Source: Rhizocola hellebori
GTDB taxonomy: Bacteria > Actinomycetota > Actinomycetes > Mycobacteriales > Micromonosporaceae
DNA length: 64,000 nt
Assembly: GCF_016862955.1 (NCBI RefSeq)
Contig: NZ_BONY01000037.1
Span: 30,793-94,792, forward strand
Direction: 5' to 3'
Part shown: positions 15,498-23,952 of the stretch, piece after piece
Layout of the letters: every line of letters begins with the position of its first letter
How positions within the stretch are numbered: the first letter of the stretch is position 1
Translations under genes and position numbers: made by a program
Notes under the pieces: generated by a model
Seen by the model: the letters and a program-made list of their open reading frames with translations, nothing else
Databases searched by the model: none
Told to the model about the DNA's origin: nothing

Positions 15498-16065
15498 CGC
15501 AGCGCCCCCACAAGCGCTCAAGATCTTGGTGGCCGGTGGCTTCGGCGCCGGTAAGACGACCATGGTCGGCGCGGTGAGTGAGATCAGCCCATTGCGGACA
15601 GAGGAAGTCCTCACCACTGCCGGAATGGACACAGACGACACGACGGGGGTCGCCACGAAGACCACCACCACGGTGGCGATGGACTTCGGTCGGATCACCA
15701 TCAACCCATCTCTGGTGCTTTACCTTTTCGGCACGCCGGGGCAGAACCGTTTCTGGTTCCTCTGGGACGAGCTGGCCACGGGCGCCCTCGGCGCGGTGGT
15801 CATCGCCGACACCAGACGGCTCGCCGATTCCTTTGCCGCCATTGACTATTTCGAGCAGCGGGGCACGCCGTTCGTGGTGGCGGTCAATTGCTTTGACGCC
15901 GAACAGGTCTACACCGATCAGCAGGTACGGGAGGCCCTCGACATCGACGGGCACGTGCCGATCCTGCTGTGCGACGCCCGCGATCGGCTGTCGGTCAAGA
16001 ACGTTCTGATCACCCTGGTTGAGCACGTGCTGCTCATGGTGCGCTCAGCGGTGCCGGCGGCGTAA
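15478..16065 (+). CDS. cvnD: Conservon GTPase, CvnD-like
   Basis: 195 residues, ATG inside the end of the DUF742 gene. P-loop GGFGAGKTT, switch region TTTTVAMDFGRI, G3-type FGTPGQNRFWF and G4-type VVAVNCFD are visible. This is a Ras-like small GTPase of the MglA/Cvn branch. The operon order sensor, roadblock, DUF742, GTPase with overlapping starts is complete; a cytochrome P450, sometimes the fifth gene, is absent here (a P450 is 31 kb away). Confidence 0.9.
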   Translation: MDSVRSDAAPPQALKILVAGGFGAGKTTMVGAVSEISPLRTEEVLTTAGMDTDDTTGVATKTTTTVAMDFGRITINPSLVLYLFGTPGQNRFWFLWDELATGALGAVVIADTRRLADSFAAIDYFEQRGTPFVVAVNCFDAEQVYTDQQVREALDIDGHVPILLCDARDRLSVKNVLITLVEHVLLMVRSAVPAA

Positions 16066-16077
16066 CGCCGCCGGCAC
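16051..16077. terminator. Terminator enclosing the conservon stop codon
   Basis: Perfect 12-bp stem GTGCCGGCGGCG / CGCCGCCGGCAC whose 3-nt loop is the TAA stop of the GTPase, followed by TTT. Confidence 0.7.
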
Positions 16078-16088
16078 TTTCTGTCGCG

Positions 16089-16310
16089 TCAGCGCTTGCG
16101 GCTCTTCATGATCAGGAACACCACCAGCACGACTACAGCTACTACGACCAGGCAGCAAACTAGGCCGATGGCGCTGCCGAAACCCACCTTCGGACGCTTG
16201 CGCAGCTCGTCGGCGACGCCCGACTGCTCCGCCCACGCCGCAGCCGGAATGACAAAGGTGCCCAGAAAACCCGTGACGATGGCCGCCCATAAACCAGAGA
16301 TGCGAGTCAT
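16089..16310 (-). CDS. Small two-helix membrane protein
   Basis: 73 residues. A signal-like helix (LWAAIVTGFLGTFVIPAAAWA), a polar linker and a C-terminal helix (IGLVCCLVVVAVVVLVVFLIM) ending in KSRKR. The ATG lies 6 nt after TACGCT, suggesting a leaderless mRNA. No homologue recognised. Between its start and 16550 (about 240 nt) no gene is visible. Confidence 0.5.
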   Translation of the reverse strand: MTRISGLWAAIVTGFLGTFVIPAAAWAEQSGVADELRKRPKVGFGSAIGLVCCLVVVAVVVLVVFLIMKSRKR

Positions 16311-16561
16311 CGCCTTAGCGTAATGACCTTCCGCCACCCCTGGCCGCAGCCACGGTGTCATGCGCGGCAGCCACGATGGTGGCGACTTCGGCCCAGTCGA
16401 CCGGCACGTCGAGATAGACCCCCGAGCCACCCGCGATGACCCACATAGGGCGGGCGGAAGTAGCGCTGGGGATCGTCGGCGACGAACGCTTCCTGCGCCC
16501 CCCGCGGCTTTGCCGCGCGTTGCCGTGCACGCGCCAGAATTGCAGCTTGTAGGGTGACATT

Positions 16562-17014
16562 GTGAGTGATCTTGAGATCCGCCCCGCCACGATTGAGGAC
16601 GTTCCCGCGATTGTGGCGATGCTTGCCGACGACCCGCTTGGGGCCACTCGCGAAGGGGATCCAGGCGATCTCGGGTACCAAATGGCATTCTTGGAAATCG
16701 CCGCGGACCCGCAGCAAAAACTGGTGGTCGGGGTGTTCGGAGGCGAGGTTGTCGCCACCCTCCAGCTGACCATCATTCCGGGGCTCAGCCGCAAGGGCTC
16801 GAAAAGGGCTCTCATCGAGGCGGTGCGGGTGCGCAGCGATCAGCGTGGAGCCGGGCTGGGCCGCCGGATCATCGGCTGGGCCATCGCCGAAGCGCGCGCC
16901 AACAACTGTGTCATGGTGCAGCTGACGACGGACAAGAGCCGGGTCGACGCCCACCGTTTCTATGAGTCACTTGGTTTCGAGAGCAGTCACCTGGGAATGA
17001 AACTGTCATTGTGA
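16562..17014 (+). CDS. GNAT-family N-acetyltransferase
   Basis: 150 residues, GTG 6 nt after TAGGGT, no ribosome-binding site. The acetyl-CoA-binding motif reads VRSDQRGAGLGRRIIGWAIAEA, followed by LTTDKSRVDAHRFYESLGFESSHLGMK, the ending of the small GNAT subfamily often acting on amines. Substrate cannot be predicted. It overlaps the NYN gene by GTGA. Confidence 0.8.
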   Translation: MSDLEIRPATIEDVPAIVAMLADDPLGATREGDPGDLGYQMAFLEIAADPQQKLVVGVFGGEVVATLQLTIIPGLSRKGSKRALIEAVRVRSDQRGAGLGRRIIGWAIAEARANNCVMVQLTTDKSRVDAHRFYESLGFESSHLGMKLSL

Positions 17015-17364
17015 GACCGCTGCTCATCATCGACGCCGCCAACGTCGTCGGCTCCGTGCCCGATGGCTGGTGGCGCGACCGCCAGGGCGCCGCGGAGAGG
17101 CTGCGCGACCGGCTTGCCGCCCAGGCCGACGGCGACACCGACATCGTGATGGTCGTCGAGGGCAAGGCCAAGGGCATCAAATCCATTCCGGGGGTACCGG
17201 TGCACGACGCGTCCGGCTCCGGAGATGACGCCATAGTCGAGCTGGTTCGCCGGCACCCAGATCGCCAAGTGATCGTGGTGACGGCCGATCGCGGCCTGCG
17301 CGACCGTGTCACCGCGCTCGGTGCGCAAGTCCGTGGACCCTCGTCAATTCGCCCGATTTCATGA
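17011..17364 (+). CDS. NYN/PIN-like domain protein
   Basis: 117 residues, start overlapping the GNAT stop. LLIIDAANVVGSVPDGWWRDR, then DIVMVVEGKAKG, SGSGDDAIVELVRRHPDRQVIVVTADRGLRDRV gives the acidic residues (DAAN, GDD, TADRGL) expected of PIN/NYN metal-dependent nucleases. A role in RNA processing is inferred. The domain is the whole protein. Confidence 0.75.
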   Translation: MRPLLIIDAANVVGSVPDGWWRDRQGAAERLRDRLAAQADGDTDIVMVVEGKAKGIKSIPGVPVHDASGSGDDAIVELVRRHPDRQVIVVTADRGLRDRVTALGAQVRGPSSIRPIS

Positions 17365-17388
17365 TGTTTCTTCGCCATACTCGGGTTT

Positions 17389-17583
17389 ATGGCTGGCAAA
17401 TTTGAGCTCTACACCGACGTCCGGGGGCAGTACCGCTTCCGCCTCAAAGCCGCGAACGGCCAGATCATCGCCGTTGGCGAGTCGTACAAAACAAAATCAG
17501 CGGCACTGGACGGCATCGACTCTGTTCGCCGCAACGCGGAAGCGCCGCTGGTCGACCTGACCGAGCAGAAGATGTCGGTCTGA
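17389..17583 (+). CDS. YegP-like small protein (DUF1508)
   Basis: 64 residues. GKFELYTDVRGQYRFRLKAANGQIIAVGESY then TKSAALDGIDSVRRNA is the single-copy YegP/UPF0339 fold. The ATG lies 7 nt after CATACT without a ribosome-binding site. Function of the family is unknown. A terminator follows. Confidence 0.85.
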   Translation: MAGKFELYTDVRGQYRFRLKAANGQIIAVGESYKTKSAALDGIDSVRRNAEAPLVDLTEQKMSV

Positions 17584-17594
17584 GCGCATCGAAA

Positions 17595-17623
17595 AAGGGA
17601 GGCCAGCGGATGCGGCCTCCCTT
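17595..17623. terminator. Hairpin terminator
   Basis: Perfect 10-bp stem AAGGGAGGCC / GGCCTCCCTT, between the YegP-like gene and the convergent tRNA-Gly. Confidence 0.7.
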
Positions 17624-17632
17624 GAAACTCTG

Positions 17633-17705
17633 AGCGGATGACGAGACTCGAACTCGCGACCCTCACCTTGGCAAGGTGATGCGCTACCAACTGCGCTACA
17701 TCCGC
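17633..17705 (-). tRNA. tRNA-Gly (anticodon GCC), copy 1
   Basis: 73-nt cloverleaf with acceptor GCGGATG/CATCCGC, anticodon arm CACCTTGCCAAGGTG and T loop GAGTTCGAGTC. Identical over its full length to the copy at 18936 on the other strand. Confidence 0.95.
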
Positions 17706-17765
17706 ATGCTTGCCATACTTTAGCGGGTATCCGCGACCCGGTGCCACCGGGTTACCCTCTTCGCC

Positions 17766-18830
17766 GTGCGGACCCCTCGACTCGCGTTCCTGCTTCTGGC
17801 TATAGCCTTTGCGGCTTCCTGCGCCAGCCCGCCCGGCTGGCGTGCCGCTCCCGAGCCGGGCCCCGTGCCGACCGCACCAGACGCGGCCGAAGAGATCACT
17901 TTCGCCTTCGCCGGGGACTTGCACTTCCACGACCGCACCCGCCGCCTGCTCAACAAGCCCGAGACCGCGGTCGGCCCGTTCAGCGAGCAGCTGCGCGCCG
18001 CCGACTTCGCGATGGTCAACCTGGAGACGGCCATCACCGAACGCGGCACCGAAGAGCCCAAGCGCTACCACTTCCGCGCCCCCACCACCGCCTACGCCGC
18101 CATCCAGGCCGCCGGCATCGACCTGGTCACCGTCGCCAACAACCATGCGCTCGACTACGGCCAGGTCGGCCTGCTCGACACCATCGACTCCGCGGCCGCC
18201 GCCAAGATGCCCATCGTCGGTGCGGGCCGCACCGCCGACGAGGCCTACGCGCCCCACCTGACGACCGTCAGGGGCGTCAAACTGGCCGTGATCGGCCTGT
18301 CCCAGGTCTGGGAACTTTCCCCCACCTGGAAAGCCACTGACACCCGTCCAGGCATCGCGATGGCCTTCGACACCGAACGCTCCGCCGCCGCCGTGCGCGC
18401 CGCCCGCGCCATCGCCGACGTCGTCATCGTCTACCTCCACTGGGGCATCGAAAGCGGTACCTGCCCGAGCGCCGACCAGAAGAAGATCGCGAAAATCCTC
18501 GCCGACGCCGGCGCCGACATCGTCCTGGGCACCCACGCCCACGTCCTGCTCGCCGACGGATTCATGGACAACACTTACATCCACTACGGCCTGGGCAACT
18601 TCGTCTGGCACTCCGACGTCCGAGGCACCGACAGCGGCCTGCTCCAATTGACAGTGCGCCCCCGCAACACAGGCAGCAAGGTGGTCGCCCACAAATTCAT
18701 CCCCGGGGTCACCTCCTCAGCCACCGGCGGCATCCCCCGCCCCGCCACAAACGCCGAGCTCCCGGCCATACAAGCCCGGCTCGACGCCGCCCACAAGTGC
18801 TCCGGTCTGGCCGCAAAGCCCACTTCGTAG
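17766..18830 (+). CDS. CapA-family lipoprotein (metallophosphatase-like)
   Basis: 354 residues. GTG start 7 nt after TACCCT. Signal peptide LAFLLLAIAFAASC ends in a lipobox with Cys19. The CapA domain shows FAGDLHFHDR, MVNLETAIT, VANNHALDYG, VYLHWGIE, and GTHAHV near the end, followed by YIHYGLGNFVW. CapA-like proteins share the calcineurin-like fold and are linked to poly-gamma-glutamate export in Bacillus, but actinobacterial members often stand alone, as here. It is bracketed by two inverted identical tRNA-Gly genes. Confidence 0.8.
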   Translation: MRTPRLAFLLLAIAFAASCASPPGWRAAPEPGPVPTAPDAAEEITFAFAGDLHFHDRTRRLLNKPETAVGPFSEQLRAADFAMVNLETAITERGTEEPKRYHFRAPTTAYAAIQAAGIDLVTVANNHALDYGQVGLLDTIDSAAAAKMPIVGAGRTADEAYAPHLTTVRGVKLAVIGLSQVWELSPTWKATDTRPGIAMAFDTERSAAAVRAARAIADVVIVYLHWGIESGTCPSADQKKIAKILADAGADIVLGTHAHVLLADGFMDNTYIHYGLGNFVWHSDVRGTDSGLLQLTVRPRNTGSKVVAHKFIPGVTSSATGGIPRPATNAELPAIQARLDAAHKCSGLAAKPTS

Positions 18831-18935
18831 CCTTTCGACCGTGTGGTCCAGATGACTCGCCGGGCAACCCGGTTGGCGCACGCGTTGCGCGTCGGCTAGA
18901 GTTCTCGTCTGTCGGGCGCTCAATCGCCCAGACAA

Positions 18936-19008
18936 GCGGATGTAGCGCAGTTGGTAGCGCATCACCTTGCCAAGGTGAGGGTCGCGAGTTCGAGTCTCGT
19001 CATCCGCT
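18936..19008 (+). tRNA. tRNA-Gly (anticodon GCC), copy 2
   Basis: 73 nt, identical to copy 1. A promoter TTGGCG, 18 nt, TAGAGT lies about 35 nt upstream. First of three tandem tRNAs. Confidence 0.95.
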
Positions 19009-19031
19009 CGGAGAGCCGCAAGGCGCACCAC

Positions 19032-19102
19032 GGTGGAGTGGCCGAGAGGCGAGGCAACGGCCTGCAAAGCCGTGTACACGGGTTCAAATCCCGTCTCCAC
19101 CT
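19032..19102 (+). tRNA. tRNA-Cys (anticodon GCA)
   Basis: 71-nt cloverleaf with acceptor GGTGGAG/CTCCACC, anticodon arm CGGCCTGCAAAGCCG and T loop GGTTCAAATCC. Confidence 0.95.
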
Positions 19103-19121
19103 CGTTAGTGCAAGACCCAAA

Positions 19122-19193
19122 GGGCGATTGGCGCAGTGGGAGCGCGCTTCCTTGACACGGAAGAGGTCACTGGTTCAAACCCAGTATCGCCCA
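19122..19193 (+). tRNA. tRNA-Val (anticodon GAC)
   Basis: 72-nt cloverleaf with acceptor GGGCGAT/ATCGCCC and anticodon loop CTTGACAC. It differs from the tRNA-Val at 10068 at only a few bases. Last gene of the Gly-Cys-Val cluster. Confidence 0.95.
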
Positions 19194-19200
19194 CAAGATC

Positions 19201-19241
19201 AAAAGGTCGCGACCAGCATAAACATCTGGTCGCGGCCTTTT
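19201..19241 (+). terminator. Terminator of the tRNA cluster
   Basis: Stem of 16 pairs, AAAAGGTCGCGACCAG / CTGGTCGCGGCCTTTT, with one G-T pair. A further inverted repeat GTGCACCCAC / GTGGGTGCAC follows at 19244-19273. The stretch 19274-19536 shows nothing else. Confidence 0.75.
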
Positions 19242-19536
19242 GCGTGCACCCACGCTTGCCGCTGTGGGTGCACCGGTTAGGCGTGGCGCCACCGGGGGAG
19301 GCGGCAGGGGTGGCCGGCGTCGAGCCATACAAGGAGAACGGCGTCGCTTCATGGCGGGTCAAGTAGCGCGAAGGGGGCCGCCACGGCTGGGCGATGTCGG
19401 TAACCTTCGGCGACGAAGTCCAAGCGGGAAGTTCAAAGGAGCTCGTCGACTAGGCGGGTACCCGAATGCCCGGCCAAGTCGAACCCGGCGCCTCAGGTTT
19501 CAGACGGCCTCTCCAAAGCCGCCAAGCGACCGCACG

Positions 19537-19683
19537 ATGGACAGCTATCGCCAGTACGTCCGCGATCGCGTTGACACGCGCTGGTTCGGGAAACTGAGCG
19601 CCGACGACGCAGATCAGGACCAAGCGCGCGACTGGCAAGCCGAGATCGCAGAAACTGTCGTTGCGTTGCAGCGTTCCAGCTAA
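19537..19683 (+). CDS. Small acidic protein, hypothetical
   Basis: 48 residues (MDSYRQYVRDRVDTRWFGKL then SADDADQDQARDWQAEIAET). Composition is unlike the low-complexity translation of the same frame upstream, which supports starting at this ATG. No ribosome-binding site is evident. Could be a small conserved protein or a chance frame. Confidence 0.35.
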   Translation: MDSYRQYVRDRVDTRWFGKLSADDADQDQARDWQAEIAETVVALQRSS

Positions 19684-19941
19684 ACCGGATGGACAGATGT
19701 GGAAGGCTGCAAAATGGGTCGGCCCACCAGCTGTCCACTGTGTACTCTGCCGACTTCTCCATGGTTTAGAAGTGCAAACGGGTCACGAGCCGAGCCCTAT
19801 CGCGCCACTCCGCCGATCTTCTAACGGTTTTACGCCACATGGATGGCAGGGCACTGACCCGTCTTGCGACGGAGGTCTCAGAGGTTGCACCGATGCTAAG
19901 GTATATATCAATGTCGATTGATCGATGTGAGGAGAGCGGTC

Positions 19942-21435
19942 ATGCCCCGAGTTGCTTTACCAACCATTGCGGCCATGCTGACCGCTTGTCTGGTCGTTGG
20001 TGGGCTCGCCACGCCCGCATTGGCCGGCCTTGCCGCCCCGGCCGCGCCGACCGGCGTGAATGCGACCAACAGCGTCTCCTCAATCACTTTGACCTGGACC
20101 CAACCAGCCACCGGTGTTCGTCCAGCGCATTTTCGGGTGTACGAGGCAGGTGTCGTGGTCGCCCGCAACACCACCACCCGGGTGACTGTGCGCAACCTCG
20201 CGTTCGGCAGCAGCCATACCTACCAGGTGACCGCAGTGGACAGCTCCGGCCAGGAGTCGCCGCCCAGCGCGCCGGTGACGCGCAGCGCGTTCACTGGTGG
20301 CCCGGTCGCGTGTGGCATCACCGTTCCCAGCGGCTTCGCTTCCACCGAGGTCACTGCGTCATCGGTGTCCCTGTCCTGGTCCAACGCCATTCCGTTCTAC
20401 GACATGGCGGGCACGATCGTCGTACTCGAAAACTCCACGGTCATCTTGCAAACCACCTTGAACTCGGCCCGCATCGGCGGTCTGGCCCCATCGTCGACCC
20501 ACACCTACCAGGTCGCCCGGCGCGACTGCACCGGCGGATTGCATGCCAGTGCCCCGCTGACGGTCACTACGGCACCTGGCGACCCGCAGCGGCCCGCACC
20601 GCCGACCGGGACCACCGTCGGCGCCCGTACCAACATTTCCATAGCTCTGTCGTGGACACCGCTTCCGAGCGCAGACCCGGCAGTGGCATACGCCGTCTAC
20701 GAAGGAGGCAGCGCAGTCACGGTCACTCCGTCAACGTCGACTGTCCTGAGTGGACTATGGCGCGACACCGCTCACGAATACAGGGTCGCCGCGGTGGACT
20801 CGGCAGGCAACGAATCGGCGCTTAGCGCAGCCGCACAGGCGTCGACCCAGCCCTGCGATAGCCCGCTGCCCAGACCCGTCGGCTTGACCGCTCGCGCGCT
20901 GTCGCCATCGTCGGTGGCGCTGTCCTGGACCCACATCGCCCAGGCCACCTCGTTCACCGTGCTCCGGCTGCCGCCCGGCGCCGCACCGGTGTCCGAGGTC
21001 ACCGTGCCAGGCCAATCCGTCATGGTTACCGGGCTGCCCTCGGCGAGCACCACTCGATACGCGGTGGTCGCGGATACCACCGGTTGCGGCCGGTCAGCGG
21101 CCAGCGCCCCGGTCACCGTCACCACCGCGGCCGGCCCGGCCGCCCGCCCACCTCGCCCAGCCGACCTACGCGTTGTGTCCAGCACCCCGAACTTCGATTT
21201 CACCGGCACAGTCACCCTTGGCTGGAATCAACCATCAGGCAGCGATCCGGTCGTCGGCTATCGCCTCTACGAAGGCGCTACATTGTTCGCCACCAGCGCC
21301 AGCACCAGCTTGACGCTGCGTCTGCCCGGCGGACCGACCCACACCATCAGCGTGGCTGCCGTCGACCCGGCCGGCAACGAGTCCGCTCAAAGCGTTCTAC
21401 TCGCATTCACAGTGCCGTTCATCCCACCGCCGTAG
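19942..21435 (+). CDS. Secreted fibronectin type III repeat protein
   Basis: 497 residues from an ATG preceded by GAGGAGAG. A signal peptide (LPTIAAMLTACLVVGGLATPALA) is followed by about five FnIII-like modules, recognisable by the repeated patterns LTWTQP / LSWSN / LSWTPL / LSWTHI / LGWNQP near their starts and YQVTAVDSSGQES / YRVAAVDSAGNES / ISVAAVDPAGNES near their ends. No catalytic domain is visible, so it is probably a wall-associated or substrate-binding protein. Its promoter region contains an AT-rich GTATATATCA. Confidence 0.75.
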   Translation: MPRVALPTIAAMLTACLVVGGLATPALAGLAAPAAPTGVNATNSVSSITLTWTQPATGVRPAHFRVYEAGVVVARNTTTRVTVRNLAFGSSHTYQVTAVDSSGQESPPSAPVTRSAFTGGPVACGITVPSGFASTEVTASSVSLSWSNAIPFYDMAGTIVVLENSTVILQTTLNSARIGGLAPSSTHTYQVARRDCTGGLHASAPLTVTTAPGDPQRPAPPTGTTVGARTNISIALSWTPLPSADPAVAYAVYEGGSAVTVTPSTSTVLSGLWRDTAHEYRVAAVDSAGNESALSAAAQASTQPCDSPLPRPVGLTARALSPSSVALSWTHIAQATSFTVLRLPPGAAPVSEVTVPGQSVMVTGLPSASTTRYAVVADTTGCGRSAASAPVTVTTAAGPAARPPRPADLRVVSSTPNFDFTGTVTLGWNQPSGSDPVVGYRLYEGATLFATSASTSLTLRLPGGPTHTISVAAVDPAGNESAQSVLLAFTVPFIPPP

Positions 21436-21562
21436 GACATCGGAGATGGTGTGCGGCGCGCGTCTGCAGTTCCTCGAATTCGAGGGGATGTTTGCGCGTT
21501 GGCAAATGTCGATGGGTATGGCGCGTACGGAACGTCGATGTGTTCTTGTGCGTCAATGAGAT

Positions 21563-22060
21563 ATGCGCGGTTTTGTGGGTGTCGTCGCGGCGATGGTGTT
21601 CGTGTTGCAAGGGTGCCGTCTGGACGGTGGTTCGCCCGCGCCTACCGATAGCGGGTCTGCGGCCGCACCGTCCGGTGTGGCCTCCACTGTGGTGTCGGTG
21701 AAGGTCAATGCATCCCAATACGGCATTGGCGCGGTTATCGGTGTGACGGTGGTGAATGCCGGTTCGCAGCCGGTCTTCACTGAGGATCAGAAGGCTGATT
21801 GCACGGTGGTCATCTTGTATCGGCGCAGTGGCTCGGGTTGGACCGCCGTGTCCCCTTGTGGCTCGGAGAGGGCTGCGCGCACGGTCAGCCTCGGGTCTGG
21901 CGAAGCGCTTGAGGCGTCGATTGACACTATGAGCACCAATTTCGCCGAGCAGCCCGTCGAGCCAGGCGAATATCGAGTCACGTTTGGTTTCCGGTGGCAG
22001 GCGGGGCCGGAGGCCGGCGAAGCGGCCAGGGTGGAGTCGTCGGTCTTCACGATCGGCTGA
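21563..22060 (+). CDS. Lipoprotein, unknown function
   Basis: 165 residues. Signal peptide with lipobox VLQGC (Cys18) and a Ser/Ala/Pro linker, then an immunoglobulin-like beta domain: VVSVKVNASQYGIGAVIGVTVVNAG, CTVVILYRRSGSGW and PGEYRVTFGFRW. The two cysteines CTVV and SPCGS may pair. A perfect 16-bp terminator begins at its last base. Confidence 0.6.
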   Translation: MRGFVGVVAAMVFVLQGCRLDGGSPAPTDSGSAAAPSGVASTVVSVKVNASQYGIGAVIGVTVVNAGSQPVFTEDQKADCTVVILYRRSGSGWTAVSPCGSERAARTVSLGSGEALEASIDTMSTNFAEQPVEPGEYRVTFGFRWQAGPEAGEAARVESSVFTIG

Positions 22061-22095
22061 ACGGGCCGGCCGCTGGTAACAGCGGCCGGCCCGTT
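22060..22095. terminator. Perfect 16-bp hairpin terminator
   Basis: AACGGGCCGGCCGCTG, loop GTAA, CAGCGGCCGGCCCGTT, starting at the lipoprotein stop and lying between convergent genes. Confidence 0.75.
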
Positions 22096-22116
22096 GATTG
22101 GGGCTGTGGATGGATT

Positions 22117-23730
22117 TTAGAAGCAGCCATCGTCGAGTGTGCTGCCGAACTCGACGTATCGTGCGTTGACGTGCGATGACAGGGTGTTTCCGTTGAGCAG
22201 CGCATAGTTGGTGCCGACGTAGGCGACCTGGCAGCGGGCGTTGGTCCGCACGGTGAAGTAGTCACCAAACCGGCCGTCGGTGCGGTTGTGTGTGCCGCTG
22301 GCGGTGAGGATCACGGTGCCGAAATGAATGGCGTCGGCCGGAGTGTCGTCGACTCCCACGAAGCCTTGGGCTGCCGAGCCGCCGCCGCCGGCAGCGCCTC
22401 CTGCGGCGATCGAGATGCCGAGGGCGCCGAAGACGTTGCCGCTGACCACGGGGTACCCGAAGCAGTGGGCCGCATTGAAGATGTGCGGCTCCTCCAGCAG
22501 GACCGAGTCCGAGGCGCGGAACGAGGCCGCCCGCACGTGTGCTTGGGCGATTCCGGTAACGGGCGCGGAGTGCCAGAACCAGGTCACCCGGGAGCCGTGT
22601 ACCGCGCCGCGCATCCGGAAACCGGCCGCGGAGAAGGAGGTCGCGCGTTCGATGAAGTCGAAGTTGCCGGTGCCGCCTCGGCAGTCTGGGTTGGTGAAGG
22701 CCGAGGTTCCGGTGGTCCGTACGACGGAGGTGGCGGTGGTGCTGCTTTCTGGCCAGGTGAACACGCGGAAGGAATTGGTGGCCTCGATCGCGCCGAAGAA
22801 CATCGTGGTGGTGTTCGCGGCGCCCTCGACCGGCATGAGTAGACGCTGGCCGACGCTGCCGGTCCAGGTGAGGGTGTTGGTCGCGGCGCCGACGCAGGCC
22901 GCCATATTGCTGGCGTTGAATCTGCGCACCTGCGAGTTGACCCAGGTGGTGCCGTTGGTCAGGTTTTGGTTACCCAGGTACAGGAAGTTGGCTGTCAGCC
23001 CGATGTGGGGGTAGTCCGGCACGATGTTGTCGGCGGCGCCCGCAGGGTCGATGGTGTAGCTGCACAGCGGTGCGGCGTCAGGCGCGTTCCTGACGAAGAT
23101 CCGGACCACGCCGTTGGTGCCGGCCGCGTTGAGGTAGAGCATGATGCTGAAGGTGCGGTCGAGTCCGTGCGCCCGTACCACATCCTGGTCACAGCAGGCG
23201 CTCGGCGCATCGGCCGGCCCGGCGGGTATCGCGACGTTGGTCCATGTCACGCCGAGGTCGTTGGAGAACGAGGCGTAGGTGTTACCGGTGTAGAAGACCG
23301 AGTTCCCCTCGTTTGCCGCGGCTGTCTCGCCCAGGGTGCTGCTGACTTGGCTGGCCCTGGTGTTCTGGTTGTTACGGCGGATGAGCAGAGCCTGGGTGGT
23401 CGGGCCGCCGGTGTTGATTTCGGTCGGGGTGAGCTTGCGCGGGTTGGTCTTGTCGGTCGATGCGGCCGCCGGTGACATGTCGCCCGTGAGGGCGGCTGCG
23501 GACTGCTCACGATGTTGCTGATGGAGTTCGTCTAGCGCTGTCATCTGTTCTGGGCTTGTCGTGGACGGGCTCAGCGGACCATCTGGCGCAACAACGCTGT
23601 TGGCAGTGGCGATCGCCTGTCCGGGAGGGACTGGCTTGGACGCGGGCGCGCTCGCAGCCGCCGGCGGCGGTACCAACGCCAAGGTCACCAGCGCCGAGAC
23701 GCCGACAGCCAACGATCTGAACACCTTCAT
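22117..23730 (-). CDS. Large secreted protein, beta-propeller-like
   Basis: 537 residues from the ATG at 23730. Signal peptide VFRSLAVGVSALVTLALV and a Pro/Ala-rich linker, then a region with strand repeats such as NSVFYTGNTYASFSNDLGVTWTNV (a sialidase Asp-box-like S-x-D-x-G-x-T-W) and HIGLTANFLYLGNQNL. This points to a secreted beta-propeller, though enzymatic residues are not identifiable. Several Cys (SACCDQD, LCSYT, DDGCF) may form disulfides. It diverges from the HTH-NACHT gene and resembles in size and style the secreted protein at 25513. Confidence 0.6.
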   Translation of the reverse strand: MKVFRSLAVGVSALVTLALVPPPAAASAPASKPVPPGQAIATANSVVAPDGPLSPSTTSPEQMTALDELHQQHREQSAAALTGDMSPAAASTDKTNPRKLTPTEINTGGPTTQALLIRRNNQNTRASQVSSTLGETAAANEGNSVFYTGNTYASFSNDLGVTWTNVAIPAGPADAPSACCDQDVVRAHGLDRTFSIMLYLNAAGTNGVVRIFVRNAPDAAPLCSYTIDPAGAADNIVPDYPHIGLTANFLYLGNQNLTNGTTWVNSQVRRFNASNMAACVGAATNTLTWTGSVGQRLLMPVEGAANTTTMFFGAIEATNSFRVFTWPESSTTATSVVRTTGTSAFTNPDCRGGTGNFDFIERATSFSAAGFRMRGAVHGSRVTWFWHSAPVTGIAQAHVRAASFRASDSVLLEEPHIFNAAHCFGYPVVSGNVFGALGISIAAGGAAGGGGSAAQGFVGVDDTPADAIHFGTVILTASGTHNRTDGRFGDYFTVRTNARCQVAYVGTNYALLNGNTLSSHVNARYVEFGSTLDDGCF

Positions 23731-23851
23731 AAGAGATGCCCCCCAAATCGTGGGTGTGCCCGGCGGGGGATGAGTTCCGGCGGGCAGTTTGTGGCAGATG
23801 CCATCGACAGAACTATCGGCTGTTTTGTTGACCAGCAAGGCTTTGCACAAT

Positions 23852-23873
23852 CTGGACAAACTCCGGTGTCCAG
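23852..23873. promoter_or_regulatory. Inverted repeat CTGGACA-N8-TGTCCAG
   Basis: Perfect 7-bp arms in the divergent gap 23731-23952, which is locally AT-rich (TTCAATTTAAATAC at about 23900). A further GTCCA copy lies at 23878. It could bind the HTH domain of the adjacent NACHT protein; no direct evidence. Confidence 0.35.
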
Positions 23874-23952
23874 CGCTGTCCAATCCTGTACAACCATTCA
23901 ATTTAAATACAGAGATGGGTCAATACTGAGGTGACCTTGGGGGGAGAACTCG

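Noticed and set aside
17409..18692. 427-codon minus-strand open frame opposite the CapA gene
   Set aside because: It crosses a tRNA-Gly gene and the YegP-like gene and reads as Gly/Val/Asp-rich low-complexity sequence.
19244..19273. Inverted repeat GTGCACCCAC / GTGGGTGCAC as possible att site
   Set aside because: It lies just after the tRNA-cluster terminator with no element on either side; more likely a secondary hairpin.
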